Shown in pieces: positions 35,250-45,712 of a DNA stretch of 64,000 bases. This DNA is from Hyperoodon ampullatus (taxonomy: Eukaryota; Chordata; Mammalia; Artiodactyla; Ziphiidae), in NCBI GenBank assembly GCA_949752795.1, contig OX457070.1:33575574-33639573 (forward strand), read 5' to 3'. The position numbers were made by a program, and so were the translations under genes. Below the pieces are notes generated by a model. It searched no databases and was not told where the DNA came from. It saw nothing but the letters and a program-made list of their open reading frames with translations. Each line of letters starts with the position of its first letter. Within the stretch, counting starts at the first letter, position 1.

Positions 35250-35691
35250 TTTATTTTTATTTTTATTTTTTTCAAAATAAGTTAATTTTATTATTGTATT
35301 TTATTTATTTATTGTTTCTGGCTGTGTTGGGTCTTCATTGCTGCGCGCGGGCTTTTCGCCGGTTGCGGCGAGTGGGGGCTACTCTTTGTTGCGGTGCGCG
35401 GACTTCTCATTGCGGTGGCTTCTCTTGTTGCGGAGCACGGGCTCTAGGTGCGTGGGCTTCAGTAGTTGTGGCACATGGGCTCAGTAGTTGTGGCTCACGG
35501 GTTCTAGAGCGCAGGCTTCAGTAGTTGTGGCACACGGGCTCAGTAATTGTGGCTCGCGGGTTCTAGAGAGCAGGCTCAGTAGTGTGGCACACGGGCTTAC
35601 TTGCTCCGCGGCATGTGGGATCTTCCCGGACCAGGGATCGAACCCGTGTCCCCTGCACTGGATTCTTAACCACTGTGCCACCAGGGAAGCT
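35250..35691 (-). mobile_element. Extra-long SINE with expanded units and long AT-rich tail
   Basis: Duplication 'ctggtggttatatttta' (35233) and 'ctggtgggtgtatttta' (35692) with two mismatches. The body has four 'agtagttgtggc'-like blocks (one with aattgtggc), plus a shortened head in which 'ggcaggc' is missing. The tail region of about 70 bases is AT-rich instead of pure A. Confidence 0.93.
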
Positions 35692-35923
35692 CTGGTGGGT
35701 GTATTTTAAATGTAAGTCTTCTTGTATGACTCTTACAGAGAGGCGGCGGGGACTGGGCTGTGTGGGTGGCAACTTGTGCCTCAGCAGAACCTGGAAGGCT
35801 GCCAGCTACCTCTCCCCGAGCCCTTCCGAGGTGGGGTTGGCATGTCATGTTTTGCACAGGGCACCACCCCTCGCCCTTGGCGATTCAGGTAACCAGATTG
35901 GGAATGGCCCACTGCTGTAGACC

Positions 35924-36249
35924 CGCACTGTCCAGTACCTTAGCCACCTGGGCTGTTGTACGCTTGAAATGAGGCTAGTATGAACTGAGATGTGCTGTAA
36001 GTGTAAAACACACGTTGGACTTAGAAGCCTTAGTACCAAGAAAAAGAATGTAAAATATCTCCTTAGTAATTCTTTCATCTTGATTAAAAATATTATTCAA
36101 GATATTTTAGATATACTGGATTATGTCAACTATATTATTCAATATTATTCTAATTAGTTCTGACTGGGTTTTATTACTTTTTAATGTGACTACTAGAAAA
36201 ACTTAAATTGCATGTGGAGCTCACGTTACATTTCTGTAGGACAGTGCTG
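35924..36249 (-). mobile_element. hAT-Charlie-type DNA transposon, second copy
   Basis: Ends in 'gcactgtcc' and 'ggacagtgctg', with 'gtgctgtaagtgtaaaacac' and 'gaatgtaaaatatctcctta' in between. These are the reverse complement counterparts of the copy at 11.9 kb. Confidence 0.75.
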
Positions 36250-37149
36250 TGAGGTCAGCTGCCAGTTGTGGCTTCGAGGCGAATACAGGTCACAGAGGTC
36301 CCTCTGCCTGGTGGCCTGGTAGAGGGGTGACCCAGCCCTAACCATAGACTGCTAAAGGCAGTGGGCGGGACAGCCTACTTCCAGGCAGAGGGTTAATAAC
36401 TTAATAAGCAGCAGCAGGAATTTAAAAAAATCCTTTCAAAAGTACCCCTCCTGGCTGAATTTTTTCTCCCCTTAGCCTCCCCCCACCCCCACCCCCGATT
36501 CAGAACTCTTCCCCTCAGTCAGCTTGGGACATGCGGGGGTGGGTGTTCAGGGGGCTTATTGTTTTGCTTTATTCTCTTGTTTAGATTGTTCTTCTGCCCC
36601 CAGGTCAGGCTCCAGTAGCTGCCAACTCAGGAGCTATCCGGATGGGCCTGGGAAGCCACTGTTTGAGACCAGTCCCCAGGTCCGTCACCCCCCACCCCTC
36701 CACCGCCTTTGGAGTGGTTATTCAAGTGTAAACATATCTTGGGGAAACGCAAAGTGGATGTGAAGCTTAAGAAAGCCCTGCTTTGAGCAGTACAGAACCA
36801 CAGCCGACCTCCTAATGTCAGGTTGGCCTTTCAGGAAAAAAGGGGGGAAATTCCAACTGGTGTTTGAAAACCCCAAGTAATTCCCTGTTACAGGGAGTTT
36901 CATGTTGACTTCAGAGGTCCAGGAAGAACCTGATGGATTGTATAGTTGTCATTTGCCAAAGGATATGACTGCTTGGGCACCTATGCTGACCGGTGGGGTG
37001 GCGGCGGGGGAGATCTGTCATCAGGCAGCAGAACAGCACTGCATCAAGGCACTCCGTAATTTTGACATCTTTTGCCCACATAGCTGTCTGTCGTATACTT
37101 AAGCTTTGCGGGAATAATTGACATAAGAAATCGCATTTTTTTAAGTTCT
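36250..37149. other. Unassigned sequence, no gene seen
   Basis: No repeat or exon recognised. Confidence 0.4.
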
Positions 37150-37380
37150 TGCTCTGTGTGATGTGCTTTATTACATGTACAGTTAATTGGCATCACAAAC
37201 TTTGAGATACCCCAGAGCAGGCGCCATTGTTTCTCCATTCTACAGATGGAGAAAATGCACTTTAGAAAGATGAAGTAAGTTGTCCGAGGACTCATAGCTG
37301 GAAGTCGATGGAGTGGGGAGTGCAGCTTGGACTGTGTGACTCCAGATCCTAGTGTTTAACCGTAGGGTGTCACTCAGCAC
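37150..37380 (-). repeat. MIR SINE
   Basis: 'ttctacagatggagaaaatg', 'ggactcatagctggaag' and 'gtgactccagatcctagtgt' fit reverse MIR. Confidence 0.8.
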
Positions 37381-37574
37381 TGCCAGACCAGCCCATGGAT
37401 GTATTGCTCCATTCTGCACAAGCATTAGTTTGTCATCGAAACGTTGACGGCGCAGGCTGGGACAGGACACCAGGGGAGGGTTCAGTCCTGGGTTGCTGAA
37501 CCATCCGAGCTCAGAACTGATTACTGTGGGTGCTTCTGAGCTTTGCTGGGAGGACACCCTCCCACCTGGCTTTT

Positions 37575-37921
37575 TTTTTTTTTTTTTTTTAATTTATTTT
37601 TGGCTGGGTTGGGTCTTCGTTGCTGCGTGCAGGCTTTCTCTAGTTGTGAAGAGCAGGGGCTACTCTTCGTTGCGGTGCGCGGGCTTCTCATTGCTGTGGC
37701 TTCTCTTGTTGTGGAGCACAGGACCTAGGCACGCAGGCTTCAGTAGTTGCAGCATGCAGTCTCAGTAGTTGTGGCTCACGGGCTCTAGAGCACAGGCTCA
37801 GTAGTTGTGGCGCACAGGCTTAGTTGCTCCGTCGCATGTGGGATCTTCCCAGCAGGGCTCGAACCCGGGTCCCCTGCATTGGCAGGCGGATTCTTAACCA
37901 CTGCGCCACCAGGGAAGCCCT
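37575..37921 (-). mobile_element. Long-form SINE
   Basis: Exact duplication 'cacctggctttt' (37563-37574 and 37922-37933). Confidence 0.95.
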
Positions 37922-38189
37922 CACCTGGCTTTTGAAATGCTGTGTGCCACACAACCTTCTCGACATGTGTTTTTGTGGTGGAAGGTCCAGGGCCGACTTG
38001 AAAGATGTTCCACTTGCATCACCAGGGTGCTCTGCTGCTGTTGCATTGGTGCAGAAAGGGCAGCTCCACCAGTGGCTGGCTCACCTGGTGAGGTTTGGAA
38101 ATGAGCCCAGGGGTTGAGAGCTGTATGCCCCAGAGTCCGACTGCTCTTTTGGTTCTGCCACCCAATGGGTTCATAGGCCAGGTTCTCCA

Positions 38190-38345
38190 TTCTCTGGGTG
38201 GCAGTTTCCCCACCTGTAAAATGGGGATACTCATAGGCCCTGCCTCAGATAACTGCTGTGAGATTTCAAGAGGACACAGAAGGCATAGTGTCCTTGGCAC
38301 GTGTTAGGTCAATGTCAACTAACATTTCATTATGATTATTATTAA
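38190..38345 (+). repeat. MIR SINE fragment
   Basis: 'cagtttccccacctgtaaaa' and 'tggggatactcatagg' and a terminal 'gtcaatgtcaactaacattt'. Confidence 0.8.
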
Positions 38346-38797
38346 TGCCATTTAATGCTGCATGATGGATTATAGGCACATAAAAATTGTACCATAAGAT
38401 ATCATGTGGCTTGAGTTTTTTGTTGTTTTAAGGCAAACAATATCAGAGCATGTACCTTTGTATCTGAGTCCGTACACCTTGGTACTTGAGTGTATCTTTC
38501 AAAGCTGTAATCTCAGGCACCTCCATGCCCATCCCCATCTCCTAGCCATTTGCTTGAAACATTTTCAGGAGCCTTTTTGGAACTCTTCAGAAGAAGAAAA
38601 GATGGTGATATTAAGTATTTCTATTGTAAAGGTAGATTTTAAGTTTGGAAATGGCCTTAAGTTCATCAGAGCTAAATCTGATGAATAAGTCAAGAATAAG
38701 CTTTGATGATGGTTCCACTATAAGTTAAGAAATGGTCCTTAACTAAAAAGTAAGGATTGATTTTTTTTTTTAATTTTTAATGGCAGACATTTATTAT
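38346..38797. other. Unassigned sequence
   Basis: No feature recognised. Confidence 0.4.
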
Positions 38798-38810
38798 AAG
38801 ACTAGTCTTG

Positions 38811-39159
38811 GGCTTCCCTGGTGGCGCAGTGGTTAAGAATCCGCCTGCCAATGCAGGGGACATGGGTTCGAGCCCTGGTCCGGGAAGATCCCTCCCACAT
38901 GCCACGGAGCAACTAAGCCCGTGCGCCACAACTACGAAGCCTGCGCTCTAGAGCCAGCAAGCTACAACTACTGAGCCCGCAAGCCACAACTACTGAAGCC
39001 TGCGTGCCTAGAGCCCATGCTCCGCAACAAGAGAAGCCACGGCAATGAGAAGCCCGCGGACCGCAACGAAGAGTAGCCCCCGCTCACCACAACTAGAGAA
39101 AGCCCACACGCAGCAACAAAGACCCAATGCAGCAAATAAATAAAATAAAATAAAATAAA
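38811..39159 (+). mobile_element. Long-form SINE
   Basis: Duplication 'aagactagtcttg' (38798) and 'aagactagccttg' (39160), one mismatch. Tail is (taaaa)n. Confidence 0.95.
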
Positions 39160-39172
39160 AAGACTAGCCTTG

Positions 39173-40698
39173 AAGGCAGTTCCAGAAGAAGGGTTCCAGG
39201 AAGCTTTGACTTGGGACAGCATCTTTGGAACATTAACAGAGTCTCCTAGGACCAAAACTTTAAAGGCAGGGGTTTGACGGTAAGTGGGCAGTACTAAGAC
39301 CTATAAGGTTGTGTTTTGGGAGTAAAAATTAGTCTTATGTACACCTACTGGATTAAGTACCAGCTGAGTTGGCCTTTCATTTGCCACTTGTGTAGCTGCT
39401 GATGAAGCTCATAGCAGGAGGTTTCCTGCATCCAAGGAGTAGAGGCCAGAATCTGGCTTTGGCCCTGGGTTGACTTGTATTCCGGGTATGTTGACCCCTT
39501 GTCATGCACAGAATTCAAATCTGAAGGTGGGAGTGTGTGTATGTCTAGCGAAGGGCCCTCAGCTTGCTGTCCTCCGCCAGGACTTTAGAGCTGGGCATGT
39601 GAGAAGGACTCCTCCCTCCTTCCGGATTCCACGGAGTTCTGAGTGGCTGGAGAGCGGCACTCAGCTGGGGCTCACCAGGGGTGGAGGACAAACGTGTGCC
39701 CCCATGGAAATGATGGTAGAAAGTTCAAGGGTTTGGTGTCTAAAGATGCTCATGATGACTCATAGTTTCATCCAGGAGGGCTGGGCCACCAGCAACCTTT
39801 GGATTATTTTCTATGGGTGGGTGTGAGAGGTGCCACGTTCAGTTTATGTTGGAGGACGTGGCTGTGGAATTTGTTTGGTCGAACTCCAGCTCTGCTTTCT
39901 ATTGCCAGGTTGACTATGATGTCATAGCATTGCCTGGGCCTCGTTTCTGTCCTGTGTAAAGTGAGAACACAATAACACTTCAGGGTGGTGGTGAGAGGGT
40001 CAGAGGGGTTCCGTCTATGAGGAGCTTTGACAGATGCAAGCTCTCCACCTCTCCCAGGGCCCTGAGAATGACACCAGAATTAACCCCATTGCCACAGAAA
40101 TGTGGGCAGAGACCCACAGTTGTACATCAGAATATGCCACCTGTCACAGGAAAATTTCCCCAGTCCCTCTGTGAGGTGAGGCTCATACTCCCAAGAGGAG
40201 AATTGCCACTTCCTCTCTGCTTTGAATAAGGTCAGCTGTTAGGGGTCCATTGCCCAGCAGCTCTAACCCATTAAGCTGCCTAAGACCCACCTTCTCCTCT
40301 TAGAACAGGAGCTTTTCTGTGGTAAACGCAGTGTGGCCTCAGCAGGACGCACATTGGCACTTAATTAACGCCCAGGTGAGTGAAGGTGGACAGTCATGTG
40401 AACTTCAAGCCTGATGTTGATAACAGGTCATCTCTTGTTTGGATTTAAAGTAGGCCCAGCTTCTGGCTTTCATCTATTTGCCAAGTCCCTGGTTGTACTG
40501 TATAGCTCTAGTGTCCTCCTTAATTGCATCAGTAATTCAGGGAAGCTTGGCCTGGACCCCAGACTTGGGGGCCCTGGACCGACAGCTGAATAGACTAAGG
40601 AGGTTGCAGGTAGACTCAAGCAGAAGGTGTCTAGCTTCCACTGTCCTCTCACACTTACCCCTGACATTTTCCTGAACCACGCTTTTAGGTTTCTGGAG
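39173..40698. other. Unassigned sequence, no gene seen
   Basis: No repeat or exon recognised. Confidence 0.4.
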
Positions 40699-40785
40699 CA
40701 CTGATTCTCAAACTTTGCTGTCCATTAGAATTACCTGGAACTTTGAAAAATCTAGAAATCCAGACCATGCCCTCAAACAAATTTG

Positions 40786-40855
<70 letters not shown>

Positions 40856-40945
40856 CCTCCCTCCCTCCCTCCTCTCTCTCTCTCTCTCTCTCCCCCACCC
40901 CGAGGTGATTCCAATGTGCAGCCAAGTTTGAGAACCAGTGTCTTA
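40699..40945 (+). mobile_element. MER5-like hAT relic with a microsatellite inside
   Basis: The left end 'actgattctcaaactttgct' and 'gaattacctggaactttg' and the right end 'gaggtgattccaatgtgcag', 'tttgagaaccagtgt' are MER5 landmarks. The centre has been replaced or expanded by a microsatellite. Confidence 0.75.
40786..40897. repeat. Compound (CA)n(CT)n(CCCT)n(CT)n microsatellite
   Basis: About 110 bases, pure over long runs, within the MER5-like relic. Confidence 0.97.
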
Positions 40946-41160
40946 CTTGACAGGAAGAAAAATCTTCTGGTACAGTTACTTAATGAATTGACTTGCTTTC
41001 GTGGGGTCACTAACTCTATCATCTGGGCCAAGGTGTCCACCCTAGGGGTTGAACTGCCTGTCCTCCTCAGTAGTGAGGTCTCAGTGGCATATAGCTATTA
41101 AAACAGCGTGTTTTCTTATGAAACATTTTACATACTCTCAAAGGTAAAGAGGGCAGTATA

Positions 41161-41490
41161 GGACTTCCCTGGTGGCGCAGTGGTTAAGAATCCGCCTGCC
41201 AATGCAGGCGACACAGGTTCGAGCCCTAGTCCGGGAAGATCCCACATGCCACGGAGCAACTAAGCCCGTGCGCCACAACTACTGAGCCTGCACTCTAGAG
41301 CCCGCAAGCCACAGCTACTGAAGCCCGCGCGCCTAGAGCCCGTGCTCCACAACAAGAGAAGCCATCGCAATGAGAAGCCGCGCACCACAAGTAAGAGTAG
41401 TCCCCGCTCGCCACAACTAGAGAAAGCCCATGTGCTCCAACAAAGACCCAATGCAGCCAAAAATAAAAATAAATAAATTTATTTTTTTTT
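41161..41490 (+). mobile_element. Long-form SINE
   Basis: Clear SINE head and body with an AT-rich tail. The flanking duplication is poor (aaagagggca versus gaaaggggca). Confidence 0.93.
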
Positions 41491-41790
41491 AAGAAAGGGG
41501 CACTTTAATGGAACCCATATCCTTACCACTCAGCAGTCATTCACCACACACTTTTTTGAAGAGATGGGGTGGGTTGTAGTATTTTAAAGCAAATCCCATG
41601 CATCATTTCATCCATAAATACTTCAATATGTATCTCTAAGAAATGACTTAAAAAATATAACCGCAATACCATCATCACACTTCAGAAAATTAACAGTAAT
41701 TATGTAATCTCATCTAATAACAAATCCATGTTGTTTTTTTCCCATTTGTTTTAAAAAATGCTTTTATACATTTGGTTTGTTCCGATTCGT
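41491..41790 (-). mobile_element. Possible ancient L1 fragment
   Basis: 'aaagcaaatcccatgcatca' and 'cttcaatatgtatctctaag' have the look of a reverse L1M 3' region. Similar pieces occur at 51.9 and 63.0 kb. Confidence 0.45.
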
Positions 41791-42464
41791 GTCCAAACAA
41801 GTATAATTCATTTTTAATGTTTGGCTTTAACACCTCTGCAAGGAGGTGTAAATGGCATTTGGTCTCCTCCGTACTTTTCTTAGCCCTTCTGGTGGGACCT
41901 TGACCTGTCACAGAGGAAACGCTCATCCGGGCCCCAGCCGCAGCCACTTCTGTGCTGCTCTGCTTCTGCCTGAAGGCATGTTCCCTTTGGTAAACTTAGA
42001 ATAGAACCTTCAGGATGCTTGTGAAAAGAGAATTATGAGTCAGCTCCGTGGACAGCTTAGAATTTCCTGCTCCTGTGCTGGAGGCGGTGGCTGGGAAGGG
42101 CTAGAGCTGCCTCTTGGGCCCTCTCTGGGCTCTGCTGAGGGGTTCTATTAGCTGTTGACTTCTGGGGGTTCACCTGGGACTGAGGCTGTGATGCGGGGAG
42201 CAGCCTACAGCTCAGCCCTGCCTCCCCAGGGGTGCAGCTGGCTCTGTGTGCCTTCACCTCCAGCTGGACCTCTGAGTTTAGGTTCAGATGATGACCAGCG
42301 ACAGAGAGGGTTACCTTGTGCCCTCTGAGGCAGCACTAGACACCTCATAGTCATCGCTTCGGCACAATGTCTACGAGATAGAATGCTGTTAGAATTTCTT
42401 AAAGGGGCAGATGCCTGGATGGCCCCTAGGATGGATGGGTGCTGAGGCTTTTGGGGGGTGAGAA
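41791..42464. other. Unassigned sequence
   Basis: No feature recognised. Confidence 0.4.
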
Positions 42465-42640
42465 GGAGAATGATAATTGAGTTATCATTAAATAATAATT
42501 GAATAATAATAATTCTGAGGGGTCAGAACTTAAATAATAATTGAATAATTCAATTATTAAATAATTGAATAATGATTCAATTATTATTAAATAATTGAAT
42601 AATGATTCAATTATTATTAAATAATAATAATTGAATTCTG
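42465..42640. repeat. AT-rich tandem repeat
   Basis: A 30-base unit is repeated exactly (42561-42590 and 42591-42620), with partial units on both sides. The unit contains 'ttgaataatgattcaa', whose ends are self-complementary. Confidence 0.9.
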
Positions 42641-42819
42641 TCTCACTCCTTCTACAAATGTCGATGGAGTGCCTACTCCATATGTATCAAACCACATCAA
42701 AATCTCCTTTTATAATATGATATCCTTCCAAAATATGATGTTTTTCTGAAGTCAAGATTTCAGATGGATTTGTAGTTGTAAGATTTTCTTCCTTCTATCT
42801 CTGTACCACGATCAGATAG

Positions 42820-43300
42820 TTACAGAGCGATATGTAAACATCTTAATATATAAAAGCAACTCTAATATATAAAGTTGTCCATCACAGAATTGTTTTCAAT
42901 GCGAAAATGCTTAGAAGAGCCTAAATGTTCATTAATAAGGGACTAGTTAGATAAACCATGGTGCATCCTTATAGTCGGATATTGTACAGATGTAAGAAGG
43001 GAATGAATTAGTTGTCTATGTTTCCATATGGAAAGATCTCCAAGGGATAAAAAGCAAGGTCCAGAACATGTGACTGACATGCTACCTTTTTTTGTGAGAA
43101 GGGGTGAGAATAAATGTATTTGCATAAACCCCAGAAGGATACACAACTTTTAAAAGGTGGTTACTGCTGGCTTGTCGGGTGGGAGAAGAAACAGGATAGA
43201 TGGGATGTGATGGGAGTATACCTTTTTATATTTTGGTTTATGAATCATGAATGTGTTACCTAAGCAGAACAATTAACTGAATTAAAAGGAATAAATACAT
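42820..43300 (+). mobile_element. Ancient L1 (L1M type) 3' region
   Basis: 'gcctaaatgttcattaataa', 'gggactagttagataaacca', 'catatggaaagatctccaag' and 'gcataaaccccagaaggata' follow old L1 order. Confidence 0.8.
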
Positions 43301-44734
43301 CTATACTTACATTGTACAGATAAATTGATTACTTGTTATGCCCCAGCTAATCTGTTTTACAAGCTTCTGACCACTGATTACCTGTACTTAAACATGACAG
43401 GTCTGTTGTGAAATGGACTGGTGAGGCTCTGGCCAGCCCAGGTAATGTGTGCCATGTTCTTCCCATGATGCCTTGCTCAGTAGTAGATTATAAATATTTG
43501 GTGCTATTCTGCAGCCCATAGGCTTTTCCCCTTCCTCATCCTGAGATCCAAAGTTAAGCTGTAGGGGACAGGGAAGGTGGGCTGCCTGTGTCCTCCTGCA
43601 CATTTAGCTGCCATCTTTTGAGGAGGAGGTGTGGTGGGTGGAGCTGGGGAGGGTGGGCATGGCTTCCTTTCCCATTCTAGTCCCTCTGTGCAATCTTTTG
43701 CTTATGCATTGGCATCCTGTGCGCCATATTGTCTATGTTTGTATTTATTTTCAGCTTCTTTTGAGTGGTAGCAAAATCCCTCTGAGCTGAACTGGTCCCA
43801 CCCTAGTAGCATGGGATGTTCTGATGTTAAGACTTGCTCTTCACATCCGGCATATTCTCAGTATCAGGCAATTCCTTGGGGCTCACAGGAAGCAAACAAA
43901 TGAAGTCCATGGAACAGTTTTCTCCCCCTTGAGTGGAGAAAGAGGGGCAGAGAGAATCTTTGGGGAGACTTCAAACAAAGAACATGAAGGAACAAGCCTT
44001 GTTTAAAAGCACTCTGAAAGATGAAATTCAAGGACACTGAGGATCTATTCTTCTTCTGCTGCTCTGCCACAAATGTACCTTTTATATTTTATTCCAGTTT
44101 TTGCATTTGGGGCTTACTCTTTGGTTTTTCATCTATAAAATAGGTGGGATCCATGTTCATTATCCATTCCTCCTCACTATTCCCTCTTAGCCATCTGATA
44201 CTTATTTTAATAAAACTTGAAGGCTGTCCTTTTAAATGGCGACTAAGTGAAGAGAGTGAGTAAACCCTCCTCTGTCCCTGTAGTAGATTATAAATATTTG
44301 GTTCCTGAGAAAGGGGGATACTTGAAGCAAGTTGTATGTTCACCACCTATGCCTTCCCTACATAGAACTCAAGAAGCTGGTGCCTATGGCAGTGATCTGT
44401 AATCTTTATCTGATAGTTTGCAATGTATTGACTGGCAAGCCCTAACTCGGCTTCACTGGCCCATTTTTAAAATTTCTGATAGAACTTAAATGTTGATGGC
44501 AAAGTCAGAAACACTTTTCAGGATAATGAGTAACTTTGACTACCGTTCTGATGATTTATTTAACCTGGTACCTGAGAACTCTAGTGCAGGTACATATTCT
44601 GGACACCGTCATCTACTTTTCTTGTTTTGGAATCATCTCTGATTGCTTTTCCGAAACCAGAAGTTAACAATGTGACAGAATTTAGGGATGATTTTGGTTT
44701 TAGCTAGGTAGGTAATTCTCAGTAAAGAACAGTG
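43301..44734. other. Unassigned sequence with a distant 23-base direct repeat
   Basis: No repeat family recognised. The sequence 'tagtagattataaatatttg' and neighbouring bases occur at 43480-43502 and 44280-44302. Confidence 0.5.
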
Positions 44735-44890
44735 GACTTTGTGTCAGAAGTTTTAGGCCCGGTTCTTTCTGGCTGCTACAACTGAATTTGAACAAGAAAC
44801 TTGGCCGATGATCTTAGTTTCCTCATCTGTCAAATGTGGTTGGTGTAGAAGTAGATATTTCTAAGGTTCATTTTAGAATTCTAGGCTGTT
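44735..44890 (+). repeat. MIR SINE
   Basis: 'ttagtttcctcatctgtcaa' and 'ggttcattttagaatt' in MIR order. Confidence 0.7.
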
Positions 44891-45156
44891 CTTCTGGTTT
44901 TTAGTTAACAGTTAAGGCCCATAAGGTGCTGAACCTGTAAATCACTTATTTGCCGCTAGGGGGTGCTGAACTAAAAGACGGAACAAAAAAATCTGGCTAA
45001 GCCCTACATGCAATATCTTTTGTTTTGTTTTTTTAAATCAGAAATGAATAAATAGAAAAATGGGGAAATATTATTTCCCAATTATTTTTTAATAGGATTC
45101 AGATAGTGGCAAAGAATACATTAAATTTAATCTAACCCACACATTTAAAAGAATGC

Positions 45157-45223
45157 GGATCTCATGCCAAAGCTTGAATTGACTTTTCCTTACAAACAAC
45201 ATTAGTCAACAATAGCAGTTAAT
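45157..45223 (+). repeat. Left arm of a 67-bp inverted repeat
   Basis: Pairs with 45554-45620 in reverse complement with three mismatches in 67. Starts 'ggatctcatgccaaagcttg'. The spacer is 330 bases. Confidence 0.93.
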
Positions 45224-45553
45224 CTCCACCCCCTATTTAAGCCAATAAAGGTTAACCTGCATCTGTTGAATGAATGGAAGAAACTCAATCTACCAAGGGT
45301 TTACCATTTGCCAGACACTGAGCTACAAAAGTAAAAAAAAAAAAAAACTTTTTTTTAAGAATCTCAAGTCCAGTGGCAAAGGTAACATGCAAATCATAGC
45401 AAAATGCTCTCATTGTGGTACTGATAGCCATGAAGACGGAGAAGAGGGTGTGCTAGACTGTTCCTCTATCTCTAGTTTCTGTCTGTGATTAAAAGTCCTG
45501 TGAGATTGTAAGGCTCAGCACCTGCCTATAATACAACCATGGCTAATGTTGAC

Positions 45554-45620
45554 ATTAGCTGCTATTGTTGACTAATGTTGTTTGTAAGGAAAAGTCAGTT
45601 CTAGCTTTGGCATGAGATCC
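45554..45620 (-). repeat. Right arm of the 67-bp inverted repeat
   Basis: Ends 'ctttggcatgagatcc' and runs almost directly into a GT/GA microsatellite. Confidence 0.93.
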
Positions 45621-45624
45621 TCAT

Positions 45625-45626
<2 letters not shown>

Positions 45627-45710
<84 letters not shown>
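45627..45710. repeat. Compound (GT)n(GA)n microsatellite
   Basis: About 34 bases of GT, then about 49 of GA. Confidence 0.97.

Positions 45711-45712
<2 letters not shown>

Noticed and set aside
40708..41040. 110-codon frame with long RERER run
   Set aside because: Microsatellite translation inside a DNA transposon relic.
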